Assembly (NCBI GenBank): GCA_032622095.1
Contig: CP136065.1
Coordinates: forward strand, 69,221,675-69,285,674
DNA: 64,000 nucleotides
Reading direction: 5' to 3'
Source: Siphonodentalium dalli
Taxonomy: Eukaryota > Mollusca > Scaphopoda > Gadilida > Siphonodentaliidae
The translations under genes were made by a program, and so were the position numbers. Positions 1 through 13,290 of the stretch are shown here, piece by piece (the first letter of the stretch is position 1; every line of letters starts with the position of its first letter). A model generated the notes under the pieces. It saw only the letters and a list, made by a program, of their open reading frames with translations, did not search any database and was not told where the DNA came from.

Positions 1-1987
1 GGTAAGAGTCCATTTAGCAACTTTGAGTATTAATAAGGCGCATATAATATTAAAAATACCTATCTGATTTTGTTTGAATACCGGAAACATCTCATTCGTG
101 TCAGGAAAGAAATATCTAATTTTCACTTGGGGCTTGCAGCTGCTTGTTAAAATTCGATAATCATTTCCAGCCACTCATGAGATATTGCTGTATTCTATGG
201 GATGGTGATGGAAACATAGGCCCACAATCTGCCTCTGTGTTTTGTGTCTATTTTCGTTAGTGCAACGATGTATAGACGAGTAGTAACGGCGGCCACTCTG
301 GCCCACCCCCTGCCATCGATGCCACTTAGATGAAAATTTATAGCATGATGCATCAAACTGTGTAACTAGTATAACGAAACTTAGTATCCATATCAATGAG
401 TCAGCCAAAGATTGTTTGATAAGAACATTCTAACCATTAGTTAATTCCCGGTCTGTACATTGTCGTAATAACTGTTGTTGTTGTTGTGGTTGTTGTTGAC
501 ATCGAAGCTCTTGTGAATTATTCTGGCGCGTATATCCTCTTGTGTCAGTACTTGTATCTGTGTTTGTTAAATCACGTCACTGTCATTTTCAATATCAGCA
601 CTGAGTTAAATGAAGTAAAGTATTGAGCCGACTAGTCCGTAATGGAATACTGAGTACTCGAATACAGCCCAGCTGTCTCAATTTAGTGGAAAATATTAAT
701 GATTAAGCCGGTTTTCGCAAATTTAGAACTTGTCCGGATGACATAGGAACTGGGTTCACATAGGAATCGAAGTCAGATAGTCTTAATATTAGTCCACCAC
801 TGTATAGGTCACATTTTTCAAAAACAAAATAATTATACAGTTTACAACCTCAACGATGACAACAAAATAACGAAAGAAAATTTGTGAGTGATAAAGATAC
901 CGGTACACGGGAATAACGTAATCTAATTACTGGACGCAAGACAATACGGATCCGGAATGCATTGCACATAATTAACGGATGCATTGCACTGCACACAAAC
1001 AATACTAAATATTAAATATGAGCAAAGTCAGGGATTCAGTTATACTGTATGGGTCACGTATGTAATTTGGTTGCCGATGAATATATTTTAGAATTTTGAT
1101 GGCATGATCTTGGAATCGCGCACAATTTTAACTTAGACAGTTCGCAGGGGCATAAAACAACGTAGAATTGATTAAACGATATGTTACCGTCTGATTACTA
1201 TTGTCCGACACCGTCACACCTATTTTTAACAGTGTATGTTTCTTCTAAAGTTGTTCTTTCTATGGACAACTGAATAAATAGTGATCGTTATTCTCATAGT
1301 GGAAACCACAAGCACAATTTGAACTAGTTATCAAATTATTTTGAAATTTCTCGCCATTTCAGTCGCTACAATTATTCCGAAGCCAACATTCTGCAACCCT
1401 TACATTAAAACGAGGCGGTTTTAGAATTTGGTGTGCCATATATATAATATATGTGCCATTGTATAATTGTATCTTAAATGGTATCGTAAAGGCCCACTTA
1501 ATTTTCGAGTCGCCGATTATTATGTTTTATAGTGACTTGATATAGGGTTTTAATAACAATCTATGCCATAAAATATGATTAAAATACTATAATTCATCAC
1601 TATTTGAAACATCTGTTTCTCAGAAGATGCCCACAGAGAAATAGAAAACTGCTGAAATCATAGAATGACTCAAACTTTTGCAATGGAATGGGGAGAACTC
1701 TATCTTTAATATATTAGTTATTCCCCCTGAATTGAAAATAATACTGATTTTTACTTCAATCTTGATGACAAAATGCGTTGGCAACTCAACAAAAACAACA
1801 TGTCCACAGTTTATTACACCGGATAAGTTGATAATAAAATGTTTTGGAGCTTCCTCTTTCAAATGGTATATAATATGGCATATATTTTATTTAATGTATT
1901 CTGGGCGTTCGAAAATTAAGTAGGCCTTTAACGCAATCAACAATGAATAATGAACGAATGAATATCTCTAAATATGTATTATTTCAG
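1..1987. other. Non-coding stretch upstream of Ig copy A
   Basis: I see no convincing gene here. There is a short TTG/TGG microsatellite at about 472-500. At about 1261-1400 the sequence resembles, imperfectly, the 3' flank of the LINE near 7945-8065: both carry a version of 'gtcgctacaattattccg' or 'gtcactacaattatttcg'. It may be a truncated LINE tail in the same orientation. The stretch just before 1988 should be intron of the Ig gene whose last exon starts there. Confidence 0.5.
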
Positions 1988-2269
1988 TTACTATTGACTT
2001 GTGCTGCCAGAGGTATTCCCGCGCCTAACATCACGTTCTACGAGAACTGGCTGGGGTCAGGTAACGAGGTGGTTTCTACAGCCACCAATGGGGTATCCAT
2101 GACGACACAGACAAGTGACAACATGGTTGTTAAGCAGATGCGAGTGAATCTCGAAACATATCAGAGTGTCGACGAGTATGGGTACCCGCGGTACCTGAGT
2201 TCATTTGTTTGTGGACAGCTTGACGGGCGGTTTGTCTTCAAAGAATTCTACCTCATGGAGTACATGTAA
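1988..2269 (+). CDS. Terminal exon of Ig-domain gene, copy A (5' part outside window)
   Basis: This is the last exon of a secreted immunoglobulin-domain protein. It follows an acceptor (atttcag) and opens in phase 0 with LLLTCAARGIPAPNITFYEN, a B-C strand segment with the strand-B Cys. About 70 residues later comes the strand-F Cys in SFVCGQLDG, so it encodes one Ig domain up to strand G. The frame ends at a TAA at 2267-2269 with no membrane segment. It is paralogous to the exons at 16461 and 43257, and closer to them in the first two thirds than at the C-terminus, where small indels change the reading. In copy C the partner exon ends about 2.6 kb upstream, so the partner of copy A should lie before base 1. 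The frame stays open upstream of the acceptor and could be read as a start near 1964. I favour the splice reading because of the Ig alignment. Confidence 0.65.
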   Translation, partial: LLLTCAARGIPAPNITFYENWLGSGNEVVSTATNGVSMTTQTSDNMVVKQMRVNLETYQSVDEYGYPRYLSSFVCGQLDGRFVFKEFYLMEYM

Positions 2270-3468
2270 TTCGTCCTCGCACGAAGTTAAAGATACTCTA
2301 TCTCTTCCAGAAGTGTACAAATAATAATTTTGAATCATAGAAACCAGTCGACTGGAGGATCCCAAAAGAACATATTTTTTCCATAATATTTTCCACATAG
2401 TACAGGCGACAGTAAACTTATTTTAGAGCATTTCACCGTTTTTTGTTGAAAATATATTTATGACGCTTTGAGTGATGTGAAATAATTACATTGTAAAACA
2501 TCATGTATATGCGTGCAATAATGCTCCCGATCCGCAAAGTATTATCCGATATAGATACTTAATTCTGGATATTATTTACCGTCTATACATGTAGTTACTT
2601 AATAATTTGTGTACCGTATACGCCCATCGAGCCGCCGCCCATTATAAACCTTAATACCGAACTGGTCATGGGCACAACATGATGATTATATTGACTATAA
2701 ATAGCGGAGATATTCAGAACTAACAAAAAATTAAGAGCGTTATTTTAAAGAGCGTCCCCCCCCCCCCGAAGGGTTATTTTAAAAGAATTATCCCAAACCT
2801 TCCGAAGCCCACCCAATAGTGAATTTGACTTATATAAGGACAAAGTTGATCTTGTGTGGTGTTGTAAACTGTTTCAGAGATCTCAGTTATTTTGTAAAAA
2901 ATTACGTTCTATATTGGCATTATTTGGTTATCGCCCTTCCGATAGTTAGTGTGTCCGTAATATGTCCATTATTAGTGACCTTTCGCAAAATCACAATAAC
3001 GTTTACGGATATGGACAATATCCTGCCAGTATGCGGCCAACAATTCGATCATTAGGCACGGGGATTCTTGTGTGAGACGAAATATACCTAACGCAGTTGA
3101 ATTTGTGCAGATGCGTCAAAGGTGTGACACCGGTCCTGCCCGAGGACGCTCTAGCATTATCCGTATGGAATATTAACACACAGATAAGAACATGGGATCT
3201 GAAAGAGACAAACATTAATGTTTCCATCAAATATACATGTATGTGTAACCGACTTAGTGGGGCATATGTCGTCTCACCAATTAACCATCGTATACAAGTT
3301 GTGATGGTGTCCACTATAAGCTTACTAGTACAACATACCCTATCCGTAATCGTAATAGTGATTTTGCAAAAGGTCTCTATTAAGTTGTATATAAAGAAAT
3401 GGTGGGCTCGATCGGCGTATACGGTGCACATATCTATATATTGTAAAAAGTGGCCATCGTAAAATATC
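2270..3468. other. Non-coding, 3' flank of copy A
   Basis: There is no recognisable gene. A run of 10 C sits at about 2757-2766. The overlapping ORFs at 2819-3462 run on both strands, show no domain, and are unlikely to be coding. Confidence 0.5.
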
Positions 3469-3470
3469 TA

Positions 3471-3597
3471 CAGTAATGCCCTAAATATCAGTGAGAGCTT
3501 TCCGATGAATGGTAACAAGGCATATTTCCGAATAAATCCTTTAACGTTACCCATAATTCTGCTGTGGTTAAGTAGTCGATTATTTAGGGCATTACTG
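3471..3597. mobile_element. 127-bp TIR miniature element with TA target duplication
   Basis: The ends are inverted repeats, CAGTAATGCCCTAAATA at the left and its complement at the right, and TA flanks both sides (3469-3470, 3598-3599). The size, TA duplication and lack of coding sequence fit a Tc1/mariner-type MITE. The superfamily assignment is inference. Confidence 0.7.
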
Positions 3598-3599
3598 TA

Positions 3600-6140
3600 T
3601 ATATGATAATGCTATGCGGATCTGGTGTATAACGCAAACCAAGACACGCTTTTATATTAAGTATTGTTACCGCGGTTTTGCTGTCAGGAATACATAGAGC
3701 GTCTTTAATCAATGTCACCTGACTACAATACCATTTGAAGTGTGTGTTATAGAATAGTTTATTACTCCGTCCATTACTTATGGAACTGGAGGATACAACA
3801 TATATAATGAATTGCAAAATAAATAAACAACAGCTACATGTAAATATTATATATACTTAGTTGCCCAAACAAAACAAGGTGAATATGGATTTGAAGTAAT
3901 CGTAATAGATGGATAACAGCCAACTGGTTTCATATCGATGGTTTTGTCGGATGAGTGAGTGAGTTTGTGGGTGTACATACATACATGTATAGGTTCTCAA
4001 ACTGAGATTTCTTTGGCAAATTTAGCCAAATGGACTAGCTCAGTCTTGTTCGTAGTGTTCATTAGTGCTGCCAATCTCGTGTGGTTTGGAAACGTTTGAT
4101 AGTAGTTTTTGATATGAGTAATGCGGGCAGAGTTTAATGCGCTACAAATAAAATAAAATGGTACTCATCACCGGTCTCGTCTGAGTCGCAGAGCCTGCAT
4201 TGGGGTGAATAAATATTTGAACTTTTTCAAGTTCATACGCCGGGCCAACTGGTCACGCTATATAATGCCACGATTGTTTATGTTGCACCAGGTAATGGAG
4301 AAGCTTTGATTAAAACAAACACACAACGTCGCACGTCAGACACAATATACCATACCAATATGCGCCCGATTTGCGAGAATATTATGCAGTAGTCAGACAG
4401 CTATGTTTCCTTTCCAAAGATTTCCGTCTAACATACAGTAATTCAGCTATTCCATTAGCTGTCAATGAGAAACGCACGTGCCATAGTAAAATCAGCATTG
4501 AATAAGGCACTACTCGTGCCTAACAATTCACGCATGTGCAGTGTTATTCTTTGTAGTCTGATATTGCTGGCCGGCAGTTTTCAATCTAAACATGCATGCC
4601 GCAATGTGGTATAGATGATTACGGTTATGTTGTGTCCTCACATTTTTATTTTCGCGGTCTTTCTGCACATATTAGCAAACCAAGACAGAGCCATGTTTTG
4701 CGGGCATTCAAGTACATACATGTATCGGAAATCTATTTAACAATCGCAGATCGATTTTTGCAAAAGCATCGAAATTATATTGACTATTCGTTGTTATTCT
4801 GTGTTATATAATTATAACCAAATACTTTATAATGGAATCTTACAGATTTGGAAAAATTAAATCGCACCGAACAATATGAGCCAAATACTCAACTATAATA
4901 TAACGTTATCATACAATGTTGTGCACAGTATGTGTTTTTCTTACACGAGTCCAGGTTGTGTTGAAAATTCATATTGGACAAGACACGCAACGTCGAGTCC
5001 AATGTGCGTTTTCACCACAACCCGGACGAGTACAAGAAAAACACACAATGTACACAATATTGAATACCAAAAAACCATAGTCAAAAATGGTAACGCGCTC
5101 AAGATCATATATTATATACCCATGATTGTAATTATAGAATCTTTTTCATTTCTGTTATTTGTAATTGGCATAGCTTATCACAAACCAAAAATCAACATTG
5201 ACATAATGTAAACGCCAATAAACGAAATATATTGAAAATCTCAACAAAACCTTTCACCGGGCTCGGCCTCGGGGTCGCACTGCAGCTCGGCCTCAGGTCG
5301 CACTACAAGTTTTAATGTGTACCAATAATTAACATTCTATAAATGGAACCCCCAGCGCAAATCCAGCGCCCAGGCGAAATGGAATTATAGTGTACACGCG
5401 GCGCGCGTAATGACATTATGATTATCCATCTCAGCTTCCGATAACTGCTGTACGTGAAACTCAGTAGCGTGCACGGTTCGTAATCTTCGCCACCGGGCTT
5501 ATATAGATATAGTCAAATAAAACTGGGACAACAGTTTGTTCAATTCCGGTGCAGAAATTTCCCAGAACGGACGCTCTTCGCCCGCAGCACCAGTCAGCTA
5601 TCTGCTGAATAGTCCAATGTCACTTTAGTATTTGTCGGCACTTGATTGTCTATAAAATCCTGTATTTGATCCCGATAAAGCATTTTAAAATTGGAACAGT
5701 AAACACGGAAGTGAAAAAAAAACTTAAATCGGAAGTGAAACGTCTGCCTCAATCCACCGGAGCGATGCGTGCGCATCGCAATTTCACTGATTCACTTGCC
5801 TAATAAAGTTACTGCGATTTGATTACTATTACCTCGTAACGACATCCGGAGTCCCGATAACTTTTATAAAAGTCATTTTAGACTCTATTCCAGTATGACT
5901 TTCGGGACTCCTGTGATGTCAGTTAACATATTATTGACATTCGAAGTCCAGAATGACTTTTTCATGGATTATGATGTGACGGCTTATGAAAATTGCTCGG
6001 TCTACAAGCGAAATAACTCGCAACGGAATCGGTATATAATCGGGCGGAATGAATTTTTGAGAAACATATCCCCCACAGTGGTTTTGTCACGCATCTACCA
6101 CGTAGGGCTGCACGGTAATGAAAAAAACATATCGAATAAC
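3600..6140. repeat. Segment duplicated in copy B (about 17200-19990)
   Basis: Blocks of this stretch recur in the same order after Ig copy B. The sequence from 3620 matches about 17230. The motif at 3690-3740 (gcgtctttaatcaatgtcacctg) matches 17331-17850, split there by an insertion. The 4200-4760 block matches 17870-18770, 4870-5060 matches 19080-19230, and 5590-6060 matches 19390-19910. The two loci differ by insertions, so this is an old segmental duplication carried along with the Ig genes. No gene is recognised inside. The ORF at 5895-6143 has a degraded counterpart at about 19740-19990 without obvious conservation of reading. Confidence 0.6.
4905..5065. repeat. Hairpin repeat family, copy 1
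   Basis: An imperfect inverted repeat: 'gttgtgcacagtatgtg' at the left is answered by the complement around 'cacacaatgtacacaat' at the right, with 'ccaggttgtg' and 'cacaacccgg' inside. Related copies lie at 19120-19225 and, nearly perfect, at 55646-55790. Confidence 0.6.
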
Positions 6141-6498
6141 TAATATTTTAACTAACCGCGGTATGACTAAATACCGAATAAGTAATCAAAGTCAGAATAT
6201 CCTAGCATTTTCTCAACGTAGAGTTATCCTTCGTAGCTTCGTCGGGACATAGTTTCGTATTTTGAAAGAATCAACAACGCATATTAATATGTAGTCTGTA
6301 CTTGTATTTACTTAATATGGACATCAACTTCTTTTTCTTTAAATGAAGTATTCGTACAAACCGTAGAAATCGACACCCTATACATTGTGAAGGTTATAAA
6401 ACCACGTCTACAGTTAGAGTGTGTTGATGAGGTAATATCATAATCGCACCCTATACAGACCAATATTAGCTTATAGTAAAACAAATTTGCAAAACAAA

Positions 6499-6982
6499 TA
6501 TTAGCCTTCGATACAGGCTAATATTGCGTGCCAATCTGATGCGCTGGCATGCTAAAATTACTTCACTAAAACCAAACAAGTAACAATAATAATTGACGAA
6601 ATAATGGAGATATTAGAAAATTGAAATTTCGCAATATTCATTATCCGGGCGTAGGGTACTATTTTGGCAAGATCTTCCCTCACGTGATACCTCATATCGC
6701 CCTTCCCTGGTAATATATGAAGAAGAGTTTTAAAGAGCATCTGTCAGTCTGTCAACAAACCCACCCACCCTCCTGGATAATTTGACATATTTTAGACCAA
6801 AGTTCACTACTTGTGGTGTTGTAAGTTATATCAGACAAATCGCCTTTAATTTGTCATAGTATACGTTGCAAGTGGAGTTATCACAGTCCAGGTACTGTTA
6901 CTTGTTGGGGTATAGTGAAGTAATGTTGGCGTTACACAGCGTCAGATTGGTATGCAATATTAGCCTGTACTAGAGGCTAATA
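6499..6982. mobile_element. ~480-bp TIR element
   Basis: Inverted ends of about 43 bp: TATTAGCCTTCGATACAGGC at the left, and at the right the complement of ATTAGCCTCTAGTACAGGCT. Both continue into a shared GCGTGCCAATCTGA or GCATACCAATCTGA block. No coding capacity is seen. A truncated second copy is at 22737-23093. Confidence 0.65.
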
Positions 6983-7950
6983 TCTCTTAACAATATCCTT
7001 TTACTATACATTATAATGTAGGTCCATATCGAGTGCCTAAACGTAATCCTGACTCATATCGGTGATTGCCGCCGATCATATATGATACTAGAGAGATTTC
7101 GCAAATTCTCCATTAAAACCAACAGTTACAAATATATTAGACTCTCTGGGCGCCACCTTTTATGAGTCACCAATAACATATTCTGAAATTTTGAGGAAAT
7201 CATGCCACTACATCCATTAAACAGGCCAGGCACATCCTGAAATCAACACTAGTAGCCATATTGAACTATTATTGTTATTGTGCCATGAATATATAGTTTA
7301 AATTACAAAATAGGTTATATTTATACATGTGATATGGCAACAGGGGATTGGAGTACAAGTTATACAACTTATTGATGGTCCCCTCCCCGTGATTTGCTCT
7401 CATGAGAATATAGTAAAGAGATGGTAGTGCTGATCAGAAAAGTATATATCAGGTTTAAGTAGTTAAAACAGTCAAAGATGTATACATGTGTTGGGACCTC
7501 CAAATGTAAAGAAAAGGGTAAGATCCAGGTTAATGCGATGTTGCATTCTTCTCTGGGGAAATGTTGGTTGGTCAAATGCGATTTGTGAAATATGTTGCAT
7601 TCCTTACAGTAGACATCAATTGTTATTAAGGTAAAATTCCTCACAATAGGTCCGGAGCCATGTATACATCCTTAAGTACATTATGGCATTGTGTTGCTGC
7701 AATGGCATCAGAAAAAGTTGTCGTATACATATAGTAACTTTGTCGTAAAAAGTATTGCGCTCGCCTTAGGCCTCAGATGAAACGACCAGATGTCGAAATA
7801 TACGGTTGTACTATTTCAAATAAACGACTATTGAATTCATTGCTCATCTTCGGTATACCGAATAACAGGTCGATCACAGAAGTAGCATGGATATTCGATC
7901 TAGTAAATTTTCCCAACATTAATTGCCTGGCTTGGTTGTATAAAGAACAC
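6983..7950. other. Non-coding stretch
   Basis: I see no gene, tandem repeat or paired termini. The 91-residue frame on the - strand at 7369-7644 shows no domain and has no splice or start context that supports it. Confidence 0.45.
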
Positions 7951-7959
7951 TGAAAAAAA

Positions 7960-10150
7960 TAATGATATTCGTCTTCACAATGATGATCGCATTGGCAAAA
8001 TGAGTTGTCGGCAATATGATTCCGTAGTTTATCGAAATTTAGGTCACTACAATTATTTCGTAATCGGTCTCAGAATATCTAATGTAGCTCCACAAGCAGT
8101 ATATATTTTGGAAATCACGGTGTTTTTAGTGAGTTCACTCTGTACTTTCGTGGTGACAGTGTTCCATTCCGAGATTATAGGCGGAATCAAGGAGGATCTC
8201 ATGTGTGCAGTTCTATTATTGTCATGTCTCAACCATAGAGGGTTTCTAAGTGGGTAATCGGTCAGTTCACCAGATGTTTTAGGTATCAAAGATGTTAGGT
8301 ATTTTGGAGTTTTTCCATCAATTGTTTTATGCCATATACGTAATTTGTGCATTTTTCGTCTTTCCTTGAGCTTGGTCCAACCAGTTTCAATGAACACCCT
8401 GTCAGATGAGGCTGATCGTGTAAGGCCAGTAACAATGAGCCCCGCCTCGATCTTTAATCGCTCTAATTTATCCAAAAGATTGTCAGGAGCATTGCACCAG
8501 ACTACATCACAATATTGCATTAGAGGTAAAATATATCTTTTATACACAAGATCAAGAATTTCTCTATTTACTTAAAACAAATATTTTACGGAGCTGTGCT
8601 ATACGAGAAGATACGCGTTTACAGATGTCATCAATTTGGATATCCCAGTTTAGGTTCGATTGTAGAGTTATCCCCAAGTGTTTGTGGTGTGAGACTTGCT
8701 CTATTACCTGGTTATCAAGTTCTAATTCGATAATTTCTGAATTTTTGACGAAAGAAAATGACATAGACTTGGTTCTGTTTGGATTAAATGTCACCAACCA
8801 TTGCCTAGACCACTTGCGCACCCTGTCCACATCTTCAGTTAGTGCATTTTCCCAATCATTTAAAGTCGGTTGAACGCTGAAAATACAGGTGTCATCGGCG
8901 TACATACGTGTAGATGAATTAATAACTTTAGAGAGGTCGTTAATGTACGTTAAAAATAAAAAGGACCTAGGATAGACCCCTGGTGCACTCCTGACATAAT
9001 GAGATCGTATTTAGAAAAGGGGTTATTAATTATAACTCGTTGTTGGCGACCCTTGAGATAACTTCCCAGCCAGTTTAGCAATTTCCCACTCACTCCATAC
9101 TGTTTCAGTTTAAAAATCAGCCCTCTGTGTCAGACCCTTTCAAACGCTTTTTGTAATATCGCAAAATACTGCACTTGTTGCCGAATATTCATCCAGTGCC
9201 TGACAAGGTGAGTGATACAATTCAATCAGCTGAAGAGACATACAGTGCCCTGGCGTAAAACCAGATTGATACCCATATAGTATATTATTTTCAGTGAAGT
9301 GAACATTTAAGTATTTAAGGGTAACTTTCTCAAAAATCTTTGCTAGGCAGGGGAGAAGTGAAATAGGGCGATAATTATTGTGATCAGACCGCTCATTCTT
9401 TTTATAGATCGCAATCACATTTCCTTCTTCCACTCGCTGGGAAATATTTCACAGCCAAGTGACAATTTTAAAAGTTTCAAGAGTGGTGTAACAATAGATG
9501 AAAGTGTTCCTTGTAGCATTCTGACCGTTATTCCGTCGTGCCCTGATGCTTTGTTCGGTTTCGTGGACCGTATAGCTTCTTTGATATCTTCCGTTTTCAA
9601 TTCTATTTCCGAGATATTGGATTCACATAATTTCCTGAAGGGTGGCAAATTGCAGAGTGTATCGTCCAAGTTAGAATTTTCAATGAATGCATAGTTGATA
9701 CGGGTGGCTTTGTCAACATCTTCGTACACCAGTGTGCCAGTACCGTCGCATAACGGAGGAATTGCAGCGGTTGTGTTTGTAATTAAAACTTCTTTAACAG
9801 AGTGCCAAAATTATTTCACAGATGGTTGATTTTTTATGTCCTTCAGAAGCGTTTCCTCGTGACTATTTTTTGGACTAGTCTTTGGAACAGTTTCATCCAT
9901 TATACCTAGAAATTTAGAGGTAAAATTTTGGAGTCAATGTTAGGTATATAACTTTAATATTGATACCACTGCGTAGTGATCCGAGACACCTAGATTTACT
10001 ACTTCGGAGTAATGACTCACTATGTTGTCTGTGACAACTATATGGTCCAACATGTGCTGGTGGTCGAGGTAATCCTGGTCGGTGACGTAATTAGGTTACG
10101 AAAGCGTGGCATGCACGGACTCCGTCAGTTTTGTAAATAATCGCGGAGCG
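7960..10150 (-). mobile_element. 5'-truncated, frameshifted non-LTR retrotransposon (LINE)
   Basis: Read on the - strand, the fragments line up as one LINE ORF2. A C-terminal endonuclease piece (HMLDHIVVTDNI then VSDHYAV) lies at about 9960-10080. Next come the reverse-transcriptase thumb-proximal motif NYRPISLLPCLAKIFEK (about 9300-9400), the block GVHQGSILGPFLF then YINDL (about 8930-8990), and the catalytic YADD at about 8895-8905. The C-terminal connection region with YILPLMQYCDVVW follows at about 8450-8550. Stops and frameshifts separate these pieces (near 8560, 8910-9140, 9430 and 9830), so it is dead. Everything upstream of the late endonuclease region is missing, the usual 5' truncation. 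Motif style suggests the CR1/Jockey group, but the clade would need a tree. The 3' flank near 7945-8050 may have a relative at 1261-1400. Confidence 0.85.
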
Positions 10151-11040
10151 CTTGCAATACCTTAATGTTCATAATGGAAACATCTGTCCATTCCATATAA
10201 ATTTTAGATACTGTCTGTTGCACCTGGCCACAGACACCAAATATTATGCATGGCAAAGATCGATAAGAGCCACGATTCAATGAGAAGTGATCACTTCCAA
10301 TGCTTTGTCGAAAGTTTCAATTTTGAAATGATGATAATTTTTTTAATGTTTGGCAATGTTTTTACTCAACGCAGGGTAACAATTTAACCAATATTATTTT
10401 ACATTATGCGTTGTGCGATTTTTGTGTAGGCGTAGGCGATATGTAGGGACATTGCTACATATGTGCCTCCTGATCAGGGGAATATAAACGGATATGTGTC
10501 TTTGATCTCACATAACTTAAAAGGGGCATAATACATCTTTTTTAAACATAGATGATCAATTTAAGGGCGTTTATTATCAGCTCAGAAAATATGTGGGACA
10601 ATTGATTTGACCAAATAATTAAGTAATCTGGTACAGAAGGGAATTTAATATTGGGTAAATTGTTACCATACGTTGAGTAAAACATAGCCCAACATGTTGG
10701 TAAAATTTGCCAAACGATCCCCTGGAACTATATGCACAATTGCGTTGGTTAAAGCTTTATCCAACGCGATTTAGATCGATTTTGATAATTTACATGGCAT
10801 CCATGAAATATCCATTTCACAGCATACAACTAAGTATATCAGTACCAGTACAGCAGGGCCTATAAAGACAGCGTATACCAAGAGTGATACTAACAGTGAT
10901 AAAATAATAACTATATCACTATAAAATGTTTACCCAACACTACCAGAGTTGACGACGAATAAAGCGAATTTCGCCACCACTATATATCACGTTGTATCTT
11001 ATTTTTTGAAATATAAAGCGACTATATTGTACCTCAATTG
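10151..11040. other. Upstream region of Ig copy B, partly duplicated upstream of copy C
   Basis: About 10633-10800 is similar to 39464-39632 upstream of copy C: shared 'ttgggtaaattgtta', 'gttggttaaagctttatcca' and 'acatggcatccatg'. In copy B about 220 bases then intervene before the exon-like sequence resumes near 11041. In copy C the same junction is almost direct. This block is probably intron just upstream of the large exon. No promoter could be identified. Confidence 0.5.
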
Positions 11041-11949
11041 AATGCGAGCACAATTAAAACAATTCACTATTCCAGAACAACTTGAAACACCAGGTGATGA
11101 GCAAGAGATGGGAGATGGTTTTGTACATCTGAGAGTTACTGAAGAGGATATCCAACACGATGGTAGATCATATGGTCGACGATACCGCGATATTGCTTTA
11201 AATATGGAAATGAACGACACAGCTGTCTTCAATCTGATATTTGATGTTGAAACATTGTTTCGTGCAAGATATTCGCCTGATAAAGATGGACATAACGACA
11301 AAGCTACTACATCTCTGGGCGAAGATCTCTATCTTCTTCCTTTGAAAATTGACGGAGGTCTCCAACGAAGTTACCACCCAGGAGATGGCGTTGATATTGG
11401 AATTACAATAGACGGCAATGCTATGTAGCATAATAGCACGGACTTCTATTTGACCATACAATATTTCAAGGACGGTGTGTTGAGCCACCTATCTGCTAGT
11501 TGTGGAAGTAATTACTGTGATGAATCGGTTACCATGCAACCGAACGACAATCCGTTCACACTGAAAGCCACAATGGCCGTTGAAACCACAAATCGTACAG
11601 AAGGCGCCTTGTTGACTATAGCCACCAGTAGACGTACAGCAGGTATCAATACCCTCGTTAGCATGCAATATTGTGAGATCTTTGTTTATCTCACGCCAGA
11701 TGACGCTAGCGAGTCAGTGCCGTTCGGATATTTAGCTTTCGCGGAACAAGAAAATAGAAAGTATCAGATGGTCGCAATTGACGTACATAATGTAATCCAT
11801 TGCGTTGCCATTGGGAACCCCACCCCACACATTCAATTCGTCTACAACGGGCGACCGGTTCACGGAGAACAGAGCGAGTACATAGTATCGAAATACGTCG
11901 ACAGAGCCGATATGATATTGGTGGGACAGCCAACCAAACATATTGTAGA

Positions 11950-12399
11950 GGTTAGAAGGAACTAAATGTTTTCCATAGGCCACAGTGTTAACGTTTGACC
12001 ACGCCCACGCTAAATTTTCGAGTTCCGAAGTGCACGATGCATGCGTTCGTAAAGACCAACCCTTTCGGCATCTGTTCGCACATAGGAGTACCTTTCGAGC
12101 CACGCCTTTTTCGAAAACCAGCATATGTTTTCCACACTACCCCACTTTTTGCACAGAATTTGATAGTCTGACAAAAACCAAAACACAGCCTCAATATCCC
12201 GCCATTGTTTGGACACGAACGCATTTCAGACTAGGAAACGCCCACGTTTTTACATGCTATGGGTATTATATTTCTTGAATTTGTAAAATTATTTGACATA
12301 TTATACGCCAATCGCGCGCCAGAATTTTTTAAACTCGTATTCGAGATACCCTGTAAAAACGAAAGGGACGTAATTCTACTTATTTAGTTCCTTCTAACC
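11950..12399. mobile_element. 450-bp TIR element, unit 1
   Basis: It has 18-bp perfect terminal inverted repeats (GGTTAGAAGGAACTAAAT). It differs from units 2 and 3 at several positions (for example 'gatagtctgacaaaaacc' against 'gacagtctgacaaaagcc'), so units 2 and 3 are the more recent pair. The open frames of 97 and 78 residues recur in every unit on both strands. They show no known domain and are probably incidental. Confidence 0.8.
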
Positions 12400-13290
12400 T
12401 TAAGAGATGTGCAAACATGACCCTATGTAATCCCTACTGCCTCTGTGTGAAGCTGTGTCATATCTATGCTAAATAAAACTGATTTTACACATTTCTTTGT
12501 TCTCGTTCCCCAGCAATCATGGTTATTTTAACCCCACTGTATCTGAAGATGGTTCATCTACTGGGTAAATATTTGTGGAAATGTGTCCATGTCGTTGCCA
12601 ATGATGGGAACGTCCCTTCCTAAATAAAAGAACTAATAGTTGGGAATTGATCAGTACCGTCTGCAGTTCAACATAAAAAATTATGGGTGCCTCGGGGTCA
12701 TGTCATACCGAGATTTGCCATATTTGGGAAAATTCTCAAAATATGTGGAAATTTTTGTAAAATTTGGTAATTAAACTAACAGAATATGCCTTTAATGGGC
12801 ATGACGCGCATGTATATAGCGGCACAGACAATACGTGCAAATCATGTTTCAGATGATATGCTTAGTTGACCAAAATTGTCCGGGTTTCTGAATAAATAGT
12901 TATATTTTTACACCCCACCCCCCTGCACCAGAAAAGATAGGAATTTCTACACGGTCGACAAGTTGGCAGCTGCATGGTTAAAAATACTCGAGACGTCAAG
13001 TTTATGCTGATGGTCAGATGTCCACAAATAGATAAAGATATCGATGTGAGGTGATTTCTCTCTTAAAGTGGCACACCAGATACAGAATAACGATAAATAA
13101 GTGAAAATATCACAAAGGTTATTAGGTGCAAATATTCCCCACTTCCTGAAAAATGGCAATAAAATCCAAAATCTGGTGTAATGTAATGTCTAACTATGTA
13201 TGCTTCGCAAATCAGATCACAATTATGTGATTTTTCACCACGTTTGTCCATCATAGGCCGAAATACGAAAAATTCGATTTTTCTGCTTTA
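12400..13290. repeat. 891-bp spacer, unit 1
   Basis: Nearly identical to 13741-14630. No gene or domain is recognised; the 70- and 63-residue frames on the - strand are shared by both spacers and have no identifiable motif. It is probably captured host DNA or the internal part of a larger element. Confidence 0.7.

Noticed and set aside
3003-3462. Overlapping 142- and 121-residue frames on opposite strands
   Set aside because: No domain, no splice context, and they oppose one another over the same bases.
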